From Eubacteriales Family XIII. Incertae Sedis bacterium (GTDB lineage Bacteria > Bacillota > Clostridia > Peptostreptococcales > Anaerovoracaceae): a stretch of 40,828 bases of DNA. Below, in pieces: positions 27,288 through 36,831 of this stretch (position 1 is the stretch's first letter; each line of letters opens with the position of its first letter). Location: contig JAISBV010000161.1 of assembly GCA_031266025.1 (NCBI GenBank), positions 1 through 40,828 of the forward strand, read 5' to 3'. The translations under genes were made by a program, and so were the position numbers. The notes under the pieces were generated by a model. That model ran no database searches. It worked only from the letters and a program-made list of their open reading frames with translations, and was not told the origin of the DNA.

Positions 27288-30200
27288 TTATACCATAAGA
27301 CAATCAAAAAAAGCCATTATTTCTTTGAGTTTTGCTTCCTCATGTGACGCACGCAGTGCAATAAACGGTTTGTCGCCGCCGCGGAACGAAATATTCACGC
27401 CATAACGCGCGAGCAAACGTTCAACCCCGCCCTCTCCGATATCCGCATCTTTCACCATATCAAAGACATACCCCTTTTGTGTTTCTCTTATGCGCAGTAC
27501 GCCGAAACGCTTGGCGATCGCGCGTATCTTGGCGACGGCGATCAGGTTCAGAGCCGCGCGGGGCGGCTCGCCGAATCTATCAATCATTTCGTCCGTAACG
27601 TCACGCTCGTCCTCATCGTTCCGTATAAACGATATACGCTTGTACATCTGCAGCTTCAGCACATCGTTCCTTATATAATTTCTCGGTATATAAGCTTGAA
27701 CAGAGACGTCAAACACGACGTCTTCCGCGTCCGGATTCACGGCTTCGCCTGCCAATGCCCGTACAGTCTCATCCACAAGCTTGCAATAGAGTTCATAACC
27801 CACGCCCGCTATATGCCCGTGCTGCTCCGCGCCGAGCAAATTGCCCGCGCCTCTGATCTCAAGGTCTCGCATAGCAATGCGAAAACCGGCGCCGAATTCC
27901 GTGAACTCCCGTATGGCGCGCAAACGCTTCTGAGCCGCCTCAGTGAGCACTTTATCGCGCCTGTACAGCAAATACGCGTAGGCCATGCGGTTCGAACGGC
28001 CCACCCTGCCGCGAAGCTGATAGAGCTGCGATAAACCGAAACGATCCGCGTCCATAACCAGTATTGTATTTACATTCGGAATATCTATGCCCGATTCGAT
28101 GATGGCCGTTGAAACAAGGACATTATACCTGTGCTCTATAAAATCCAACATCACATTTTCGAGCTCGTGCTCATTCATACCGCCGTGACCGACCGCGACA
28201 TCCGCCTCGGGTACGAGAGTTTTTATATTCGCCGCTACGCGCTGTATGCCGTTGATCCTGTTGAAAACCACATAGACCTGGCCGTCACGGTCTATCTCAC
28301 GTCTCACGGTTTCACGAATGACCTCGTCAGTTTGCTCCATGACGTAGGTTTGCACGGGATACCTGTCTTCCGGCGGTTCTTCAATGAGATCCATATCCCT
28401 GACGCCGACCAAGGACATATGCAGCGTGCGCGGTATTGGCGTGGCCGACAACGTCAAAACATCCACGTTTTTTTTCAACGCCTTGATACGCTCCTTGTGC
28501 CTTACGCCGAAACGCTGTTCTTCGTCCACAACGAGCAATCCGAGATCTTTGAAGGCGATATCTCTCGACAGGAGTCTATGAGTACCTATGACGATATCCA
28601 CGACGCCTTTCTTCACGCGCTCCGCAATCTCCTTCTGCTGCCCCGCCGTTCTGAACCGCGACAGCATCTCGGTTTCAAACGGAAAATCCGCGAATCGCTG
28701 TTTGAACGTCATATAGTGCTGATTCGCTAAAATGGTAGTCGGAACGAGAACAGCCGCCTGTTTGCCGTCGGCCACGCATTTGAATACGGCGCGGGCGGCC
28801 ACTTCTGTTTTGCCGTAACCCACATCGCCGCAGAGCAACCTGTCCATAGGCGTAGGTTTCTCCATATCTTTCTTGATAGACGCGATACTGCGAAGTTGAT
28901 CCCCTGTTTCCTCATACGGAAATCCTTCTTCAAATTCGCGCTGCCAGACCGTATCCGCGGAAAACGCGTAGCCCGACGCGACCTTGCGATCTGCGGAGAG
29001 CGCAAGCAATTCTTGCGCCATGTCCTCTATATCCTTCTTTGCCCTTGCTTTCGCCCTTTTCCATTCGCCGCTCGAAAGCCGACTGACCTTGGGTTCTTCA
29101 TCGCCGCCGACATACTTTTGCACCAAAGACATCTGTTCGACGGGTATATAGAGTATATCGTCGTCAGCGTATCTTATCTTTAGATAATCCTTCCTGACGC
29201 GCTGTATGTCAAGCTGCTCTATGCCGAGAAACTTGCCTATGCCGTGATTCTCGTGAACGACGTAATCACCCTTTTGTATATCGGTGAAGGCGTGTATGGG
29301 CGACGCGTTCCTGCTTCGCCCGATGGCGTTCCCTCTGCCGGCGCGCTTGCTTTTCGATGCGGAGAATATATCTCCCTCCCACAGATAGACAGTTTTTTCA
29401 TCCGGAAGATCTATACCGCAGCTCAGGCAGCCTTTCTTAAGCAACACCTGCGGCATATCCGCCGCGCCGAGAAACTCCCGCATTCCGGCAATTCTTTCCT
29501 CAGAGGCGCATACTACGGTGACCGCGTACCCTTGTTCGATATACCGCTTAAGCTCGCTTTCGAGAAAATCCATGCGCCCTACTGCGGACGGCGGACGTCT
29601 GACATTGACGCTGCGCTCTTCTGTGAAGCTCTCCACGCCGGCAATGTGTGTCGCGAACGGCGTAAAAAGAAGAAGCGGATAACAGGAAAGCATAGTATTG
29701 TAAACCGCAACTCCTTCAATATTGTCATATTCTTCCGGTATAACGCGACCCTTCGCAAGCATAAGCTTAAAGTCCGCTTCAGCCTCTCTGTCACGCAAAA
29801 TTAACATCTCGCGTATCCTGTCGGGATCGTCAAGTATAACAAGACCGTCTTTCATGTAATCCCAAATATAAGCCGCGTCTTTATAAAAATACTTGATGTA
29901 ATTTTCGAGAAACTGCAAATTGGACGCCGATTCCATGTATTCGAGCAAGCGTCCTTTCTTGGCCCTGAGTTCGGCCGCGCGTTCGCTGTCCGAACGTCTT
30001 ATATGTCCGTCATACAACTCGCCTATCCTGCGCGCGGCGTCGCGAAAAAGCACTTCGTCCACGATCATATGAGCAGCCGGCCATATCTCCGCGGCGTCAA
30101 GCAAACCTTCCGAGCGCTGTGTTTCCGGATCAAAAATCTTGACGGAATCTATCTCGTCGCCTATAAGATCAATACGGCACGGCATAGCTTCAGACACGGC

Positions 30201-30689
30201 GAATATATCCAAAATGCCGCCGCGAAAGCTGTATTGCCCTTTTGAATCGACGGACGCTACGCGCTCAAAGCCCATCGCGCCAAGATCACGCTTGACCGCA
30301 TCCGCGTCTATCCTGTCGCCCGTCTTCAATATCAATCTGTGCCTGTCGAAGATCATGGGCGGCGGCAGGCGCTTCACAGCGGCCGACACGGGCGCTATGA
30401 CCACGCACGGCAGATCCTTTCGCAGATCGCTCAGCGCCGTCAGCCTGTCTTCCATTTGAGCGTGGCTCTTGGCCTCATACTGCCTAAAAACAGGCTCGTC
30501 GTCCTGAAGCACTCTGACAGTACGCGGCAGAAAAAAAGAAAGCGTCCGCGCAAGCTCGGCAGCCTTTGAAACGGAAGCCGTGACAATGAGACACGGCTGT
30601 TCCCTTTCGAGAAGAATACGGGCCGCAAAGGGCGCGATCTGCGCTTCTGCAGCCCCGGAAACGCGTATAACCGCTCTATCGCCGGTCAT
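27288..30689 (-). CDS. mfd: Transcription-repair coupling factor
   Basis: KGDYVVHENHGIGKFLGIE, PTPMDRLLCGDVGYGKTEVAARAVFK, VVDEEQRFGVRHKERIK, LSATPIPRTLHMSL, QLYQLRGRVGRS. Confidence 0.98.
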   Translation of the reverse strand: MTGDRAVIRVSGAAEAQIAPFAARILLEREQPCLIVTASVSKAAELARTLSFFLPRTVRVLQDDEPVFRQYEAKSHAQMEDRLTALSDLRKDLPCVVIAPVSAAVKRLPPPMIFDRHRLILKTGDRIDADAVKRDLGAMGFERVASVDSKGQYSFRGGILDIFAVSEAMPCRIDLIGDEIDSVKIFDPETQRSEGLLDAAEIWPAAHMIVDEVLFRDAARRIGELYDGHIRRSDSERAAELRAKKGRLLEYMESASNLQFLENYIKYFYKDAAYIWDYMKDGLVILDDPDRIREMLILRDREAEADFKLMLAKGRVIPEEYDNIEGVAVYNTMLSCYPLLLFTPFATHIAGVESFTEERSVNVRRPPSAVGRMDFLESELKRYIEQGYAVTVVCASEERIAGMREFLGAADMPQVLLKKGCLSCGIDLPDEKTVYLWEGDIFSASKSKRAGRGNAIGRSRNASPIHAFTDIQKGDYVVHENHGIGKFLGIEQLDIQRVRKDYLKIRYADDDILYIPVEQMSLVQKYVGGDEEPKVSRLSSGEWKRAKARAKKDIEDMAQELLALSADRKVASGYAFSADTVWQREFEEGFPYEETGDQLRSIASIKKDMEKPTPMDRLLCGDVGYGKTEVAARAVFKCVADGKQAAVLVPTTILANQHYMTFKQRFADFPFETEMLSRFRTAGQQKEIAERVKKGVVDIVIGTHRLLSRDIAFKDLGLLVVDEEQRFGVRHKERIKALKKNVDVLTLSATPIPRTLHMSLVGVRDMDLIEEPPEDRYPVQTYVMEQTDEVIRETVRREIDRDGQVYVVFNRINGIQRVAANIKTLVPEADVAVGHGGMNEHELENVMLDFIEHRYNVLVSTAIIESGIDIPNVNTILVMDADRFGLSQLYQLRGRVGRSNRMAYAYLLYRRDKVLTEAAQKRLRAIREFTEFGAGFRIAMRDLEIRGAGNLLGAEQHGHIAGVGYELYCKLVDETVRALAGEAVNPDAEDVVFDVSVQAYIPRNYIRNDVLKLQMYKRISFIRNDEDERDVTDEMIDRFGEPPRAALNLIAVAKIRAIAKRFGVLRIRETQKGYVFDMVKDADIGEGGVERLLARYGVNISFRGGDKPFIALRASHEEAKLKEIMAFFDCLMV

Positions 30690-31320
30690 CCGAGCCGCCT
30701 TTTTTTATTTCGGCGTCCTCGCCGCTTGCCTTTGCGTTTGCGACCTCGGAGCGCGCGTTATACCGATTCATGGCTGTCCCGACGCCGTCGCGCAGTATGC
30801 ACTCCGCCGCGTCGGCGGCTTTAAGCAAGGCAGTCTCCGCCGCGTCTTTATCCTGCTTGCGAAAACCGCCGAGCACATAGTCCGTCAAGGCTTCACCTCT
30901 CGCCGTTTGTCCGTCGTTTATACCTATGCGTATGCGCGGAAAATCCTCGCCGCAGAGATTCAAGACGACGGAACGCATGCCGTTGTGCGAACCCGGGCCG
31001 CCGGTTTGTCTGACGCGTATATATCCTATGGGAATATCAATATCATCATAGATTACAATTATTCTGTCATGCGGCGCCTTGTAGTAATCGACGGCGTTTC
31101 GAACGCTCTCTCCGCTCAAATTCATATATGTTTGAGGTTTTATGAGCAGCACTTTTTGACCGAAGATTATACCCTCCCCGGTCAGCGCTCTGTGTCTTAT
31201 TCTGTTAACCTTTATCCCGTGTCTCTCCGCCAAAATATCCACAGCTATAAAGCCCATATTGTGCTTTGTGCTCTCATACCTCGCGCCGGGATTACCGAGA
31301 CCTATTATGATGTAGTCCAT
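30676..31320 (-). CDS. pth: Peptidyl-tRNA hydrolase
   Basis: IIIGLGNPGARYESTKHNMGF, LLIKPQTYMNLSGESV, YDDIDIPIG, GGPGSHNGMRSV. Confidence 0.96.
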   Translation of the reverse strand: MDYIIIGLGNPGARYESTKHNMGFIAVDILAERHGIKVNRIRHRALTGEGIIFGQKVLLIKPQTYMNLSGESVRNAVDYYKAPHDRIIVIYDDIDIPIGYIRVRQTGGPGSHNGMRSVVLNLCGEDFPRIRIGINDGQTARGEALTDYVLGGFRKQDKDAAETALLKAADAAECILRDGVGTAMNRYNARSEVANAKASGEDAEIKKGGSDDRR

Positions 31321-31343
31321 ATAAAATCGTTACTGTTTAAAAG

Positions 31344-31537
31344 TTTAATCAAAACTACTCAAATCCCGCGTCAGTTTCACCCGTTCGCAAGCTCCGGGCA
31401 CGCGTGTTCAGCTCGGGTTCTGCAGGCGGTTTTGCCCCCGGAACGTACTCGAAGCTACGTGAGGAGACAATAACCGACGGCAGGTTCCGAGATGGGGAAA
31501 AATCACGTGGGGTTTGAGTAGTTACATTTAATCAAAA
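31344..31537. mobile_element. MITE-like long imperfect palindrome between pth and prs
   Basis: Terminal inverted repeats AACTACTCAAA (31353-31363)/TTTGAGTAGTT (31513-31523), direct repeats TTTAATCAAAA at 31344-31354 and 31527-31537, central ACGTA-ctcgaagc-TACGT; internal imperfect inverted arms CTCGG(n)CTGC.../...GGCAGGTTCCGAG. Confidence 0.6.
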
Positions 31538-32478
31538 AGCCTGCTGATCGAATCGTTTGTAAATATCCTTGCCATAGCCTCGGCAAACAAGGGCGCCACT
31601 GAAATCAAAGATATCTTGTCCGTCATCTTATCCTTTGGAATAGGAACCGTATTCAGGAGCGCCATCTCGCTTATAGCGGAATCGTTTATACGGTCGATAG
31701 CGGGCCCCGACAGTATGCCGTGAGTGGCGCAGGCAAATACATCCCTCGCGCCCATCTCCTTCAGTGCGTTTGCTGCGTTCGTAATAGTTCCCGCCGTATC
31801 TATCATATCGTCCACCAATATGGCGTTCTTGTCCTGAATCTCACCGATTATGTTCATAACCTCGCTGACGTTGGCCTTCGGCCGTCGCTTATCAACTATG
31901 GCGATGGGGGCGTCAAGCAGATGAGCCATATTTCTGGCCCGTGTGACGCTGCCGTGGTCGGGTGAAACGATGACCAAATCGTCCAGATGTCTGGCGCGAA
32001 AATGCTTGACAAGCAGCGGCATACCGAGCAGATGATCGACCGGAATATCGAAATAACCCTGTATCTGTGAGGCGTGGAGATCCATAGTAACCACGCGATC
32101 CGCGCCGGCCGCCGAAAGCAAATCCGCGACAAGTCTCGCGGATATGGGATCTCTGGCCTTAGCCTTTCTGTCCTGACGCGCGTATCCGTAATAGGGTATC
32201 ACCGCGTTGATGCGTCCGGCCGATGCGCGCTTCATAGCGTCTATCATAATAAGGAGTTCCATCAGATTGTCATTGACGGGACTGCATGTGGATTGAACGA
32301 TATAGGCGTCCACACCCCGGACGGTTTCCCACAAGCTTACTGAAATCTCGCCGTCGCTGAACTTGGTTACGCTGGCCCTTCCGAGCGGCTTGCCCATGAT
32401 GGAAGCGATCTCCTCCGCAAGCTCCGTATGCGCATTTCCGGCAAAAACCTTAAAATCCGAGAATACCCCGTTCTTCAT
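31528..32478 (-). CDS. prs: Ribose-phosphate pyrophosphokinase
   Basis: YYGYARQDRKAKARDPISARLVADLL, VTMDLHASQIQGYFDIPVDHL, ILVDDMIDTAGTI. Confidence 0.97.
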   Translation of the reverse strand: MKNGVFSDFKVFAGNAHTELAEEIASIMGKPLGRASVTKFSDGEISVSLWETVRGVDAYIVQSTCSPVNDNLMELLIMIDAMKRASAGRINAVIPYYGYARQDRKAKARDPISARLVADLLSAAGADRVVTMDLHASQIQGYFDIPVDHLLGMPLLVKHFRARHLDDLVIVSPDHGSVTRARNMAHLLDAPIAIVDKRRPKANVSEVMNIIGEIQDKNAILVDDMIDTAGTITNAANALKEMGARDVFACATHGILSGPAIDRINDSAISEMALLNTVPIPKDKMTDKISLISVAPLFAEAMARIFTNDSISRLFD

Positions 32479-32511
32479 ACCGCACCTCTCTGTAAATTAT
32501 TGATTTAATAT

Positions 32512-32576
32512 GCAAACGACTTCGCAGGAAGCTTCTGCTGTAATACCACGCAGCTTGCTGCGGAGTCGTTTATTTG
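32512..32576 (-). repeat. Structured intergenic repeat family, diverged copy D (hairpin between glmU-like gene and prs)
   Basis: Reverse complement AAATAAACGACTCCGCAGCAAGCTGCGTGGTATTACAG...CTGCGAAGTCGTTTGCATA aligns with AAATAAACTGCCCCGCAGCAAGACTACGGGGTATTAGAG...GGGCAGTTTGATA; outer arms AAACGACT (32514-32521)/AGTCGTTT (32564-32571). Confidence 0.7.
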
Positions 32577-33265
32577 ATTAAACCGCGTCTCTTAACCCAA
32601 CCGTCAACAACTCTCTGCTTTGCGCGGCCCACGGCGAGCGACCCTTCCGGCAAACTCCGGGTCAAAGTCGTTCCCGCCGCGACATACGAGCCGGCGCCCA
32701 CCTCGACGGGCGACACTATATTGACGTTGCAGCCTATGAAAGCGCCGTCTCCGACGACCGAGCGATGTTTCTCCTTGCCGTCAAAGTTTACGAACACCAC
32801 GCCGCAGCCCAAATTCACGCCGGCCCCTATATCGGAATCCCCTATATATGTTAGATGTGAGGCTTTTGAACCGGTTCCGATACTTGAGTTTTTTATCTCA
32901 ACAAAATCGCCGACTTTGGCATCGTCGCCGATACGGCTGCCGGGGCGCAGGTAAGCGAACGGCCCTATTTGGGCTCTGTCGCCCACTTTGCTTTCAATGA
33001 TCACGGACTGATCAATCCTCGCGCCGTTTCCCACACAGGAATCGCAGATTCGCGTATTTTGACCGACGCGGCAATTTTCGCCTATGCGTGTCTCCCCTTC
33101 TATCACAGTGCACGGCCCGATAAACGAACCCTTGCCTATGCATGCGCGCGCGTCGATATACGCGGTGCTGATATCGGCGAACAGCACGCCGTTCTCGGCG
33201 TGGCCGAGATTTATGCGCAGCCTTTCGGCCGCCTGATTTTGATACATATCAAGCAAATCGCTCAT
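32570..33265 (-). CDS. Left-handed beta-helix acyltransferase, GlmU C-terminal domain-like (no N-terminal pyrophosphorylase domain)
   Basis: Hexapeptide repeats plus IGPFAYLRPGSRIGDDAKVGDFVEIKNSSIGTGSKASHLTYIGDSDIGAGVNLGCGVVFVNFDGKEKHRSVVGDGAFIGCNVNIVSPVEVGAGSYVAAGTTLT; only 231 aa. Confidence 0.88.
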   Translation of the reverse strand: MSDLLDMYQNQAAERLRINLGHAENGVLFADISTAYIDARACIGKGSFIGPCTVIEGETRIGENCRVGQNTRICDSCVGNGARIDQSVIIESKVGDRAQIGPFAYLRPGSRIGDDAKVGDFVEIKNSSIGTGSKASHLTYIGDSDIGAGVNLGCGVVFVNFDGKEKHRSVVGDGAFIGCNVNIVSPVEVGAGSYVAAGTTLTRSLPEGSLAVGRAKQRVVDGWVKRRGLIK

Positions 33266-33323
33266 ACGGTCTCCTTATCAATCCTCGGTTCGTAACAGTT
33301 ACAATCAACGACCGTTATTTTTG

Positions 33324-34751
33324 TCAGTATATCGGAGCGCCTCGCGTAACCTCGGTTTCGACGCCCGCGTGATCCATCTCCAATATCATCTCGCCCACCT
33401 TGTAGATATCACCGGCCCCCATCGTGATAACGAGGTCGCCGGGCTTGGCGTTTGCCCTGACGTAAGCGGCCATTTCATCGAAATCGGGAAAATATTCGGC
33501 GCCTCCGTCGGAACGCCTTTTGTTGATTTCGGTTATGAGAGCTTTCGAGCTGATCTTATGTATGTTTTTTTCGCGGGCGGCGTATATCTCAGCCATCATC
33601 AGTTTGTCGGCCAAGTCAAACGCTTCAACAAACTCATTGAAGAGCGCGATAGTTCGCGTGTATGTATGCGGTTGGAACAGACACCACAGATCCCTGTGCG
33701 GCGTATTCTTGGCGGCCTTCAGCGTCGCCGTGATCTCGGCCGGATGATGCGCGTAATCATCCACGATGCGCACGCCGTTTTCTGTTTCGCCAAGCAGGTC
33801 AAAGCGTCTTTGCGTACCCTCGAATTTTTCTATGGTTTGCTTGACTGATTCCGCATCCACGCCCATGTCATGGCAACAGGCAAACGCGGCCAAAGCGTTC
33901 GCGATATTGTGTTCGCCGGGTACGGCAAGCTGCACGGCGCAAAGTCTCTTGCCCTCGCAGAGAATAGAAAACCTCGGCATACCCGCCTGATTGAACGCTA
34001 TGTCGGTCGCGACATAAGAACATCGTTCGTGAAAACCGAACGTTATTACCCGCCTATTGAGATTTTTCAAAATACTGTTTACGAACGGATTGGCGTCGTA
34101 AGCCACGATCGCGCCGTTTTGCGGCGTCCGGTTGACAAAACTGTCGAAAGAGCGCACGATGTGATCTATATCCATAAAATAGTCAAGATGATCCGAATCT
34201 ATATTAAGTATAACGGCGTATTTCGGAGACAAGCTCAAAAAACTGTCCATATACTCACAGGCTTCCGTGACGAAGTACGCGCCGTCGCCAACTTCCACAT
34301 TACCTCCGAGCTCCGACAAATTGCCTCCCACAAGCACTGTCGGCGACACGCCGCCGTCCTTCAAAATAAGTGATATCATGGACGTGGTCGTGGTCTTGCC
34401 GTGCGTTCCCGCGATAGCGACGCTGTTCTCATAGTCGGCCATCAGCGCCCCAAGAGCCTCCGCGCGCGTTACGGTTCCGACGCCCGCCGCCGCCGCCGAA
34501 ACGAGCTCGGGATTTTCCGGAGAAACCGCCGCCGAATACACTATCAAATCGGCGCCGGCTATATTCTTGGGCCTATGCCCCAGATAAACGGTCGCGCCGC
34601 GCGCCATAAGGCGATCAGTAATCTCGCTCTCCTTCATGTCGGAGCCGGACACGCGGAACCCTCTCGCCATCAATATCTCCGCCACTGCGGATAAACCGAT
34701 TCCGCCGATGCCCACGCAATGTATGCGTTTCTTTCCCGAAAAAACAGACAT
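33324..34751 (-). CDS. murC: UDP-N-acetylmuramate--L-alanine ligase
   Basis: IHCVGIGGIGLSAVAEIL, VAIAGTHGKTTTTSMI, ILNIDSDHLDYF, RIVDDYAHHPAEI. Confidence 0.97.
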   Translation of the reverse strand: MSVFSGKKRIHCVGIGGIGLSAVAEILMARGFRVSGSDMKESEITDRLMARGATVYLGHRPKNIAGADLIVYSAAVSPENPELVSAAAAGVGTVTRAEALGALMADYENSVAIAGTHGKTTTTSMISLILKDGGVSPTVLVGGNLSELGGNVEVGDGAYFVTEACEYMDSFLSLSPKYAVILNIDSDHLDYFMDIDHIVRSFDSFVNRTPQNGAIVAYDANPFVNSILKNLNRRVITFGFHERCSYVATDIAFNQAGMPRFSILCEGKRLCAVQLAVPGEHNIANALAAFACCHDMGVDAESVKQTIEKFEGTQRRFDLLGETENGVRIVDDYAHHPAEITATLKAAKNTPHRDLWCLFQPHTYTRTIALFNEFVEAFDLADKLMMAEIYAAREKNIHKISSKALITEINKRRSDGGAEYFPDFDEMAAYVRANAKPGDLVITMGAGDIYKVGEMILEMDHAGVETEVTRGAPIY

Positions 34752-34881
34752 GCACTCCTCCAAAAAGACGCATCCTTCTATCTATAATACCATAAAACGC
34801 GCATCAAGGCACTATTTTGGCGAAAATATATTTCCATTTATGACACCACGGCGCGAATTGTGCGAATTTTTGAAAAACCGC

Positions 34882-34912
34882 TTGTAAAAAATTAAAAGTA
34901 TTGTATAATACT
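34882..34912 (+). promoter_or_regulatory. Candidate spoVG promoter with palindrome over the -10
   Basis: TTGTAA (34882-34887), 16-nt spacer, TATAAT (34904-34909), embedded in AGTATT-GTAT-AATACT (34897-34912). Confidence 0.5.
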
Positions 34913-35062
34913 AATTGAGACAGGCGCATGGGCTGCCCGGGCAATGCCATTCACGCCCGGCATAAGGCTCAAAGGGTTTTTAATTGATAAAGCGGTATGT
35001 CCGCAATTTTTCGTCATAGGAATGCGCCGTCCGCTCATGCGGCAGAAAGGTTGGTTTTCATT

Positions 35063-35374
35063 ATGAGAATTACTGATGTCAGGGTTCGCAAAGTAAGCGA
35101 CGAAGGAAAGATGAAGGCCGTGGTTTCCGTAACATTTGACGATGAGTTCGTGGTTCACGACATAAAGATCATCGACGGTCAAAACGGCCTGTTTATCGCC
35201 ATGCCAAGCAGGAAGATGGGCGAAGGAGACTTCAGAGACATCGCGCACCCACTTGTTTCGGAAACCAGAAACAAGATTAAGGATGCTATTTTCGCTGAAT
35301 ACGAAAAAATCCTTGAAGAGAAAGTCGATGAAGACCTTGAAGAAAGAGTCTCCGCGAGCGGATTTGGCGGTTAG
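35063..35374 (+). CDS. spoVG: Septation protein SpoVG
   Basis: [64 protein letters not shown]. Confidence 0.97.
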   Translation: MRITDVRVRKVSDEGKMKAVVSVTFDDEFVVHDIKIIDGQNGLFIAMPSRKMGEGDFRDIAHPLVSETRNKIKDAIFAEYEKILEEKVDEDLEERVSASGFGG

Positions 35375-35394
35375 ACTCGCAATCACGGACACAA

Positions 35395-35418
35395 AGCCGC
35401 GGCGCAAGCGTCGCGGCT
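35395..35418. terminator. Hairpin between convergent spoVG and murA
   Basis: AGCCGCGGCG-caag-CGTCGCGGCT. Confidence 0.55.
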
Positions 35419-36679
35419 ATTCTTCCATGCGGATTATGTCGGCGCCGATGCCTTTCAGTTTCTCTGCGAACGCCGAATAACCCCTCTCTATGTGATGTAT
35501 CTCTGAGATTTGTGTTGTGCCTCTTGCCGCCAAGGCCGCCAAGACAAGCGCAGCGCCGGCCCGCAGATCGGTCGCGAACACTTCGGCGCCGTGCAGTCGC
35601 CGATCACCTTCCACGATAGCTACCCTACCTTCTATCTTTATATTGGCTCCCATGCGATTGAGTTCATTGACATGCATATATCTGTTCTCAAAGACATTCT
35701 CTATTACCATGCCCGCCCCGTGCACCGTCGTCAAAAATGCCATGAATTGGGACTGTATATCCGTCGGAAAGCCCGGATAAGGCAGCGTTTTGATGTCAGT
35801 TGACGTCAAAATCCCGTGCCGGGCATCAACAGTCAAGCCGTCGTCGACAATGTCTATAACGGCGCCGCATTCCTTCAGTTTAGCCGTTATCGGCTTGACA
35901 TGATCCGAAACCGCATTCTTAATCAGCACATTGCCCCGCGTGATAGCGGCGGCGAGCATGAATGTTCCCGTCTCAATGCGGTCAGGTATTACGGCGTGCT
36001 TCGCGCCGCTTAGTTTTTTCACGCCTTCTATCCTGACAGTATCTGTACCCGCGCCTTTTATCTTAGCGCCCATCTTGTTCAGAAAATTCACCATGTCCAC
36101 GATTTCCGGCTCTTCCGCAGCATTTTCTATAACGGTCGTTCCCTCGGCAAGCACAGCCGCCATTGTTATGTTTTCGGTGGCGCCGACGCTTGGGGAATCC
36201 AGATATATATTGGCGCCGCGCAACTTATCCGCCGATGCTATCACATAGCCGTTCTCGGACGAAATATTGGCCCCAAGAGCTTTCAGCCCTTTCAGATGCA
36301 AGTTTATGGGTCTTGTACCTATGGCGCAGCCGCCGGGGAGGGCAATACGCGCGCGGCCTGTCCTCGCTAACAGCGGCCCCATGACGAGCACCGAAGCTCG
36401 CATCTTCTTCACTAACTCGTTCGGCGCCTCCTCCGAATCTATTTTGTCCGTTTTGATCTCTATGGCTTTATCGCTGTAAAATTCGTTTACGCGCGCGCCT
36501 ATGCCGCGCATAAGCCCGCACATGACGTCTACATCGCGCAACGCGGGTACGCCCGTTATCTCGCACAATTCATCAGTCAAAAGCGCGGCGGCCATAATGG
36601 GCAGCACCGCGTTTTTTGAACCGCTTATTTCAACCTCTCCGCTCAAAGAAAGACTCTGCTTAACTATATATTTGGCCAT
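35417..36679 (-). CDS. murA: UDP-N-acetylglucosamine 1-carboxyvinyltransferase
   Basis: LSGEVEISGSKNAVLPIMAAALL, LPGGCAIGTRPINLHLKGL, PSVGATENITMAAVLAEG. Confidence 0.97.
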   Translation of the reverse strand: MAKYIVKQSLSLSGEVEISGSKNAVLPIMAAALLTDELCEITGVPALRDVDVMCGLMRGIGARVNEFYSDKAIEIKTDKIDSEEAPNELVKKMRASVLVMGPLLARTGRARIALPGGCAIGTRPINLHLKGLKALGANISSENGYVIASADKLRGANIYLDSPSVGATENITMAAVLAEGTTVIENAAEEPEIVDMVNFLNKMGAKIKGAGTDTVRIEGVKKLSGAKHAVIPDRIETGTFMLAAAITRGNVLIKNAVSDHVKPITAKLKECGAVIDIVDDGLTVDARHGILTSTDIKTLPYPGFPTDIQSQFMAFLTTVHGAGMVIENVFENRYMHVNELNRMGANIKIEGRVAIVEGDRRLHGAEVFATDLRAGAALVLAALAARGTTQISEIHHIERGYSAFAEKLKGIGADIIRMEE

Positions 36680-36831
36680 TCATTCCTCCGAAAAATCGCG
36701 TGCTGTATGAACGCGGCGTCTCCGCCGGCAGGGCTCGAACGAACCTTATTTGCCTATTATACATTTTTGTCGAAATAATTACAATTGTTATTATACGTAA
36801 AATTTTATATTTTAAAAACAAAATTTATGAA

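Noticed and set aside
30580-31473. 297-aa plus-strand ORF over pth and the 31.4 kb palindrome
   Set aside because: Antisense to pth, running into the repeat; no plausible start context or domain.
36718-36745. tRNA-like fragment (GGCAGGGCTCGAACGAACC)
   Set aside because: Superficially like a tRNA T-arm, but there is no acceptor, D or anticodon arm and the stem pairing is poor.
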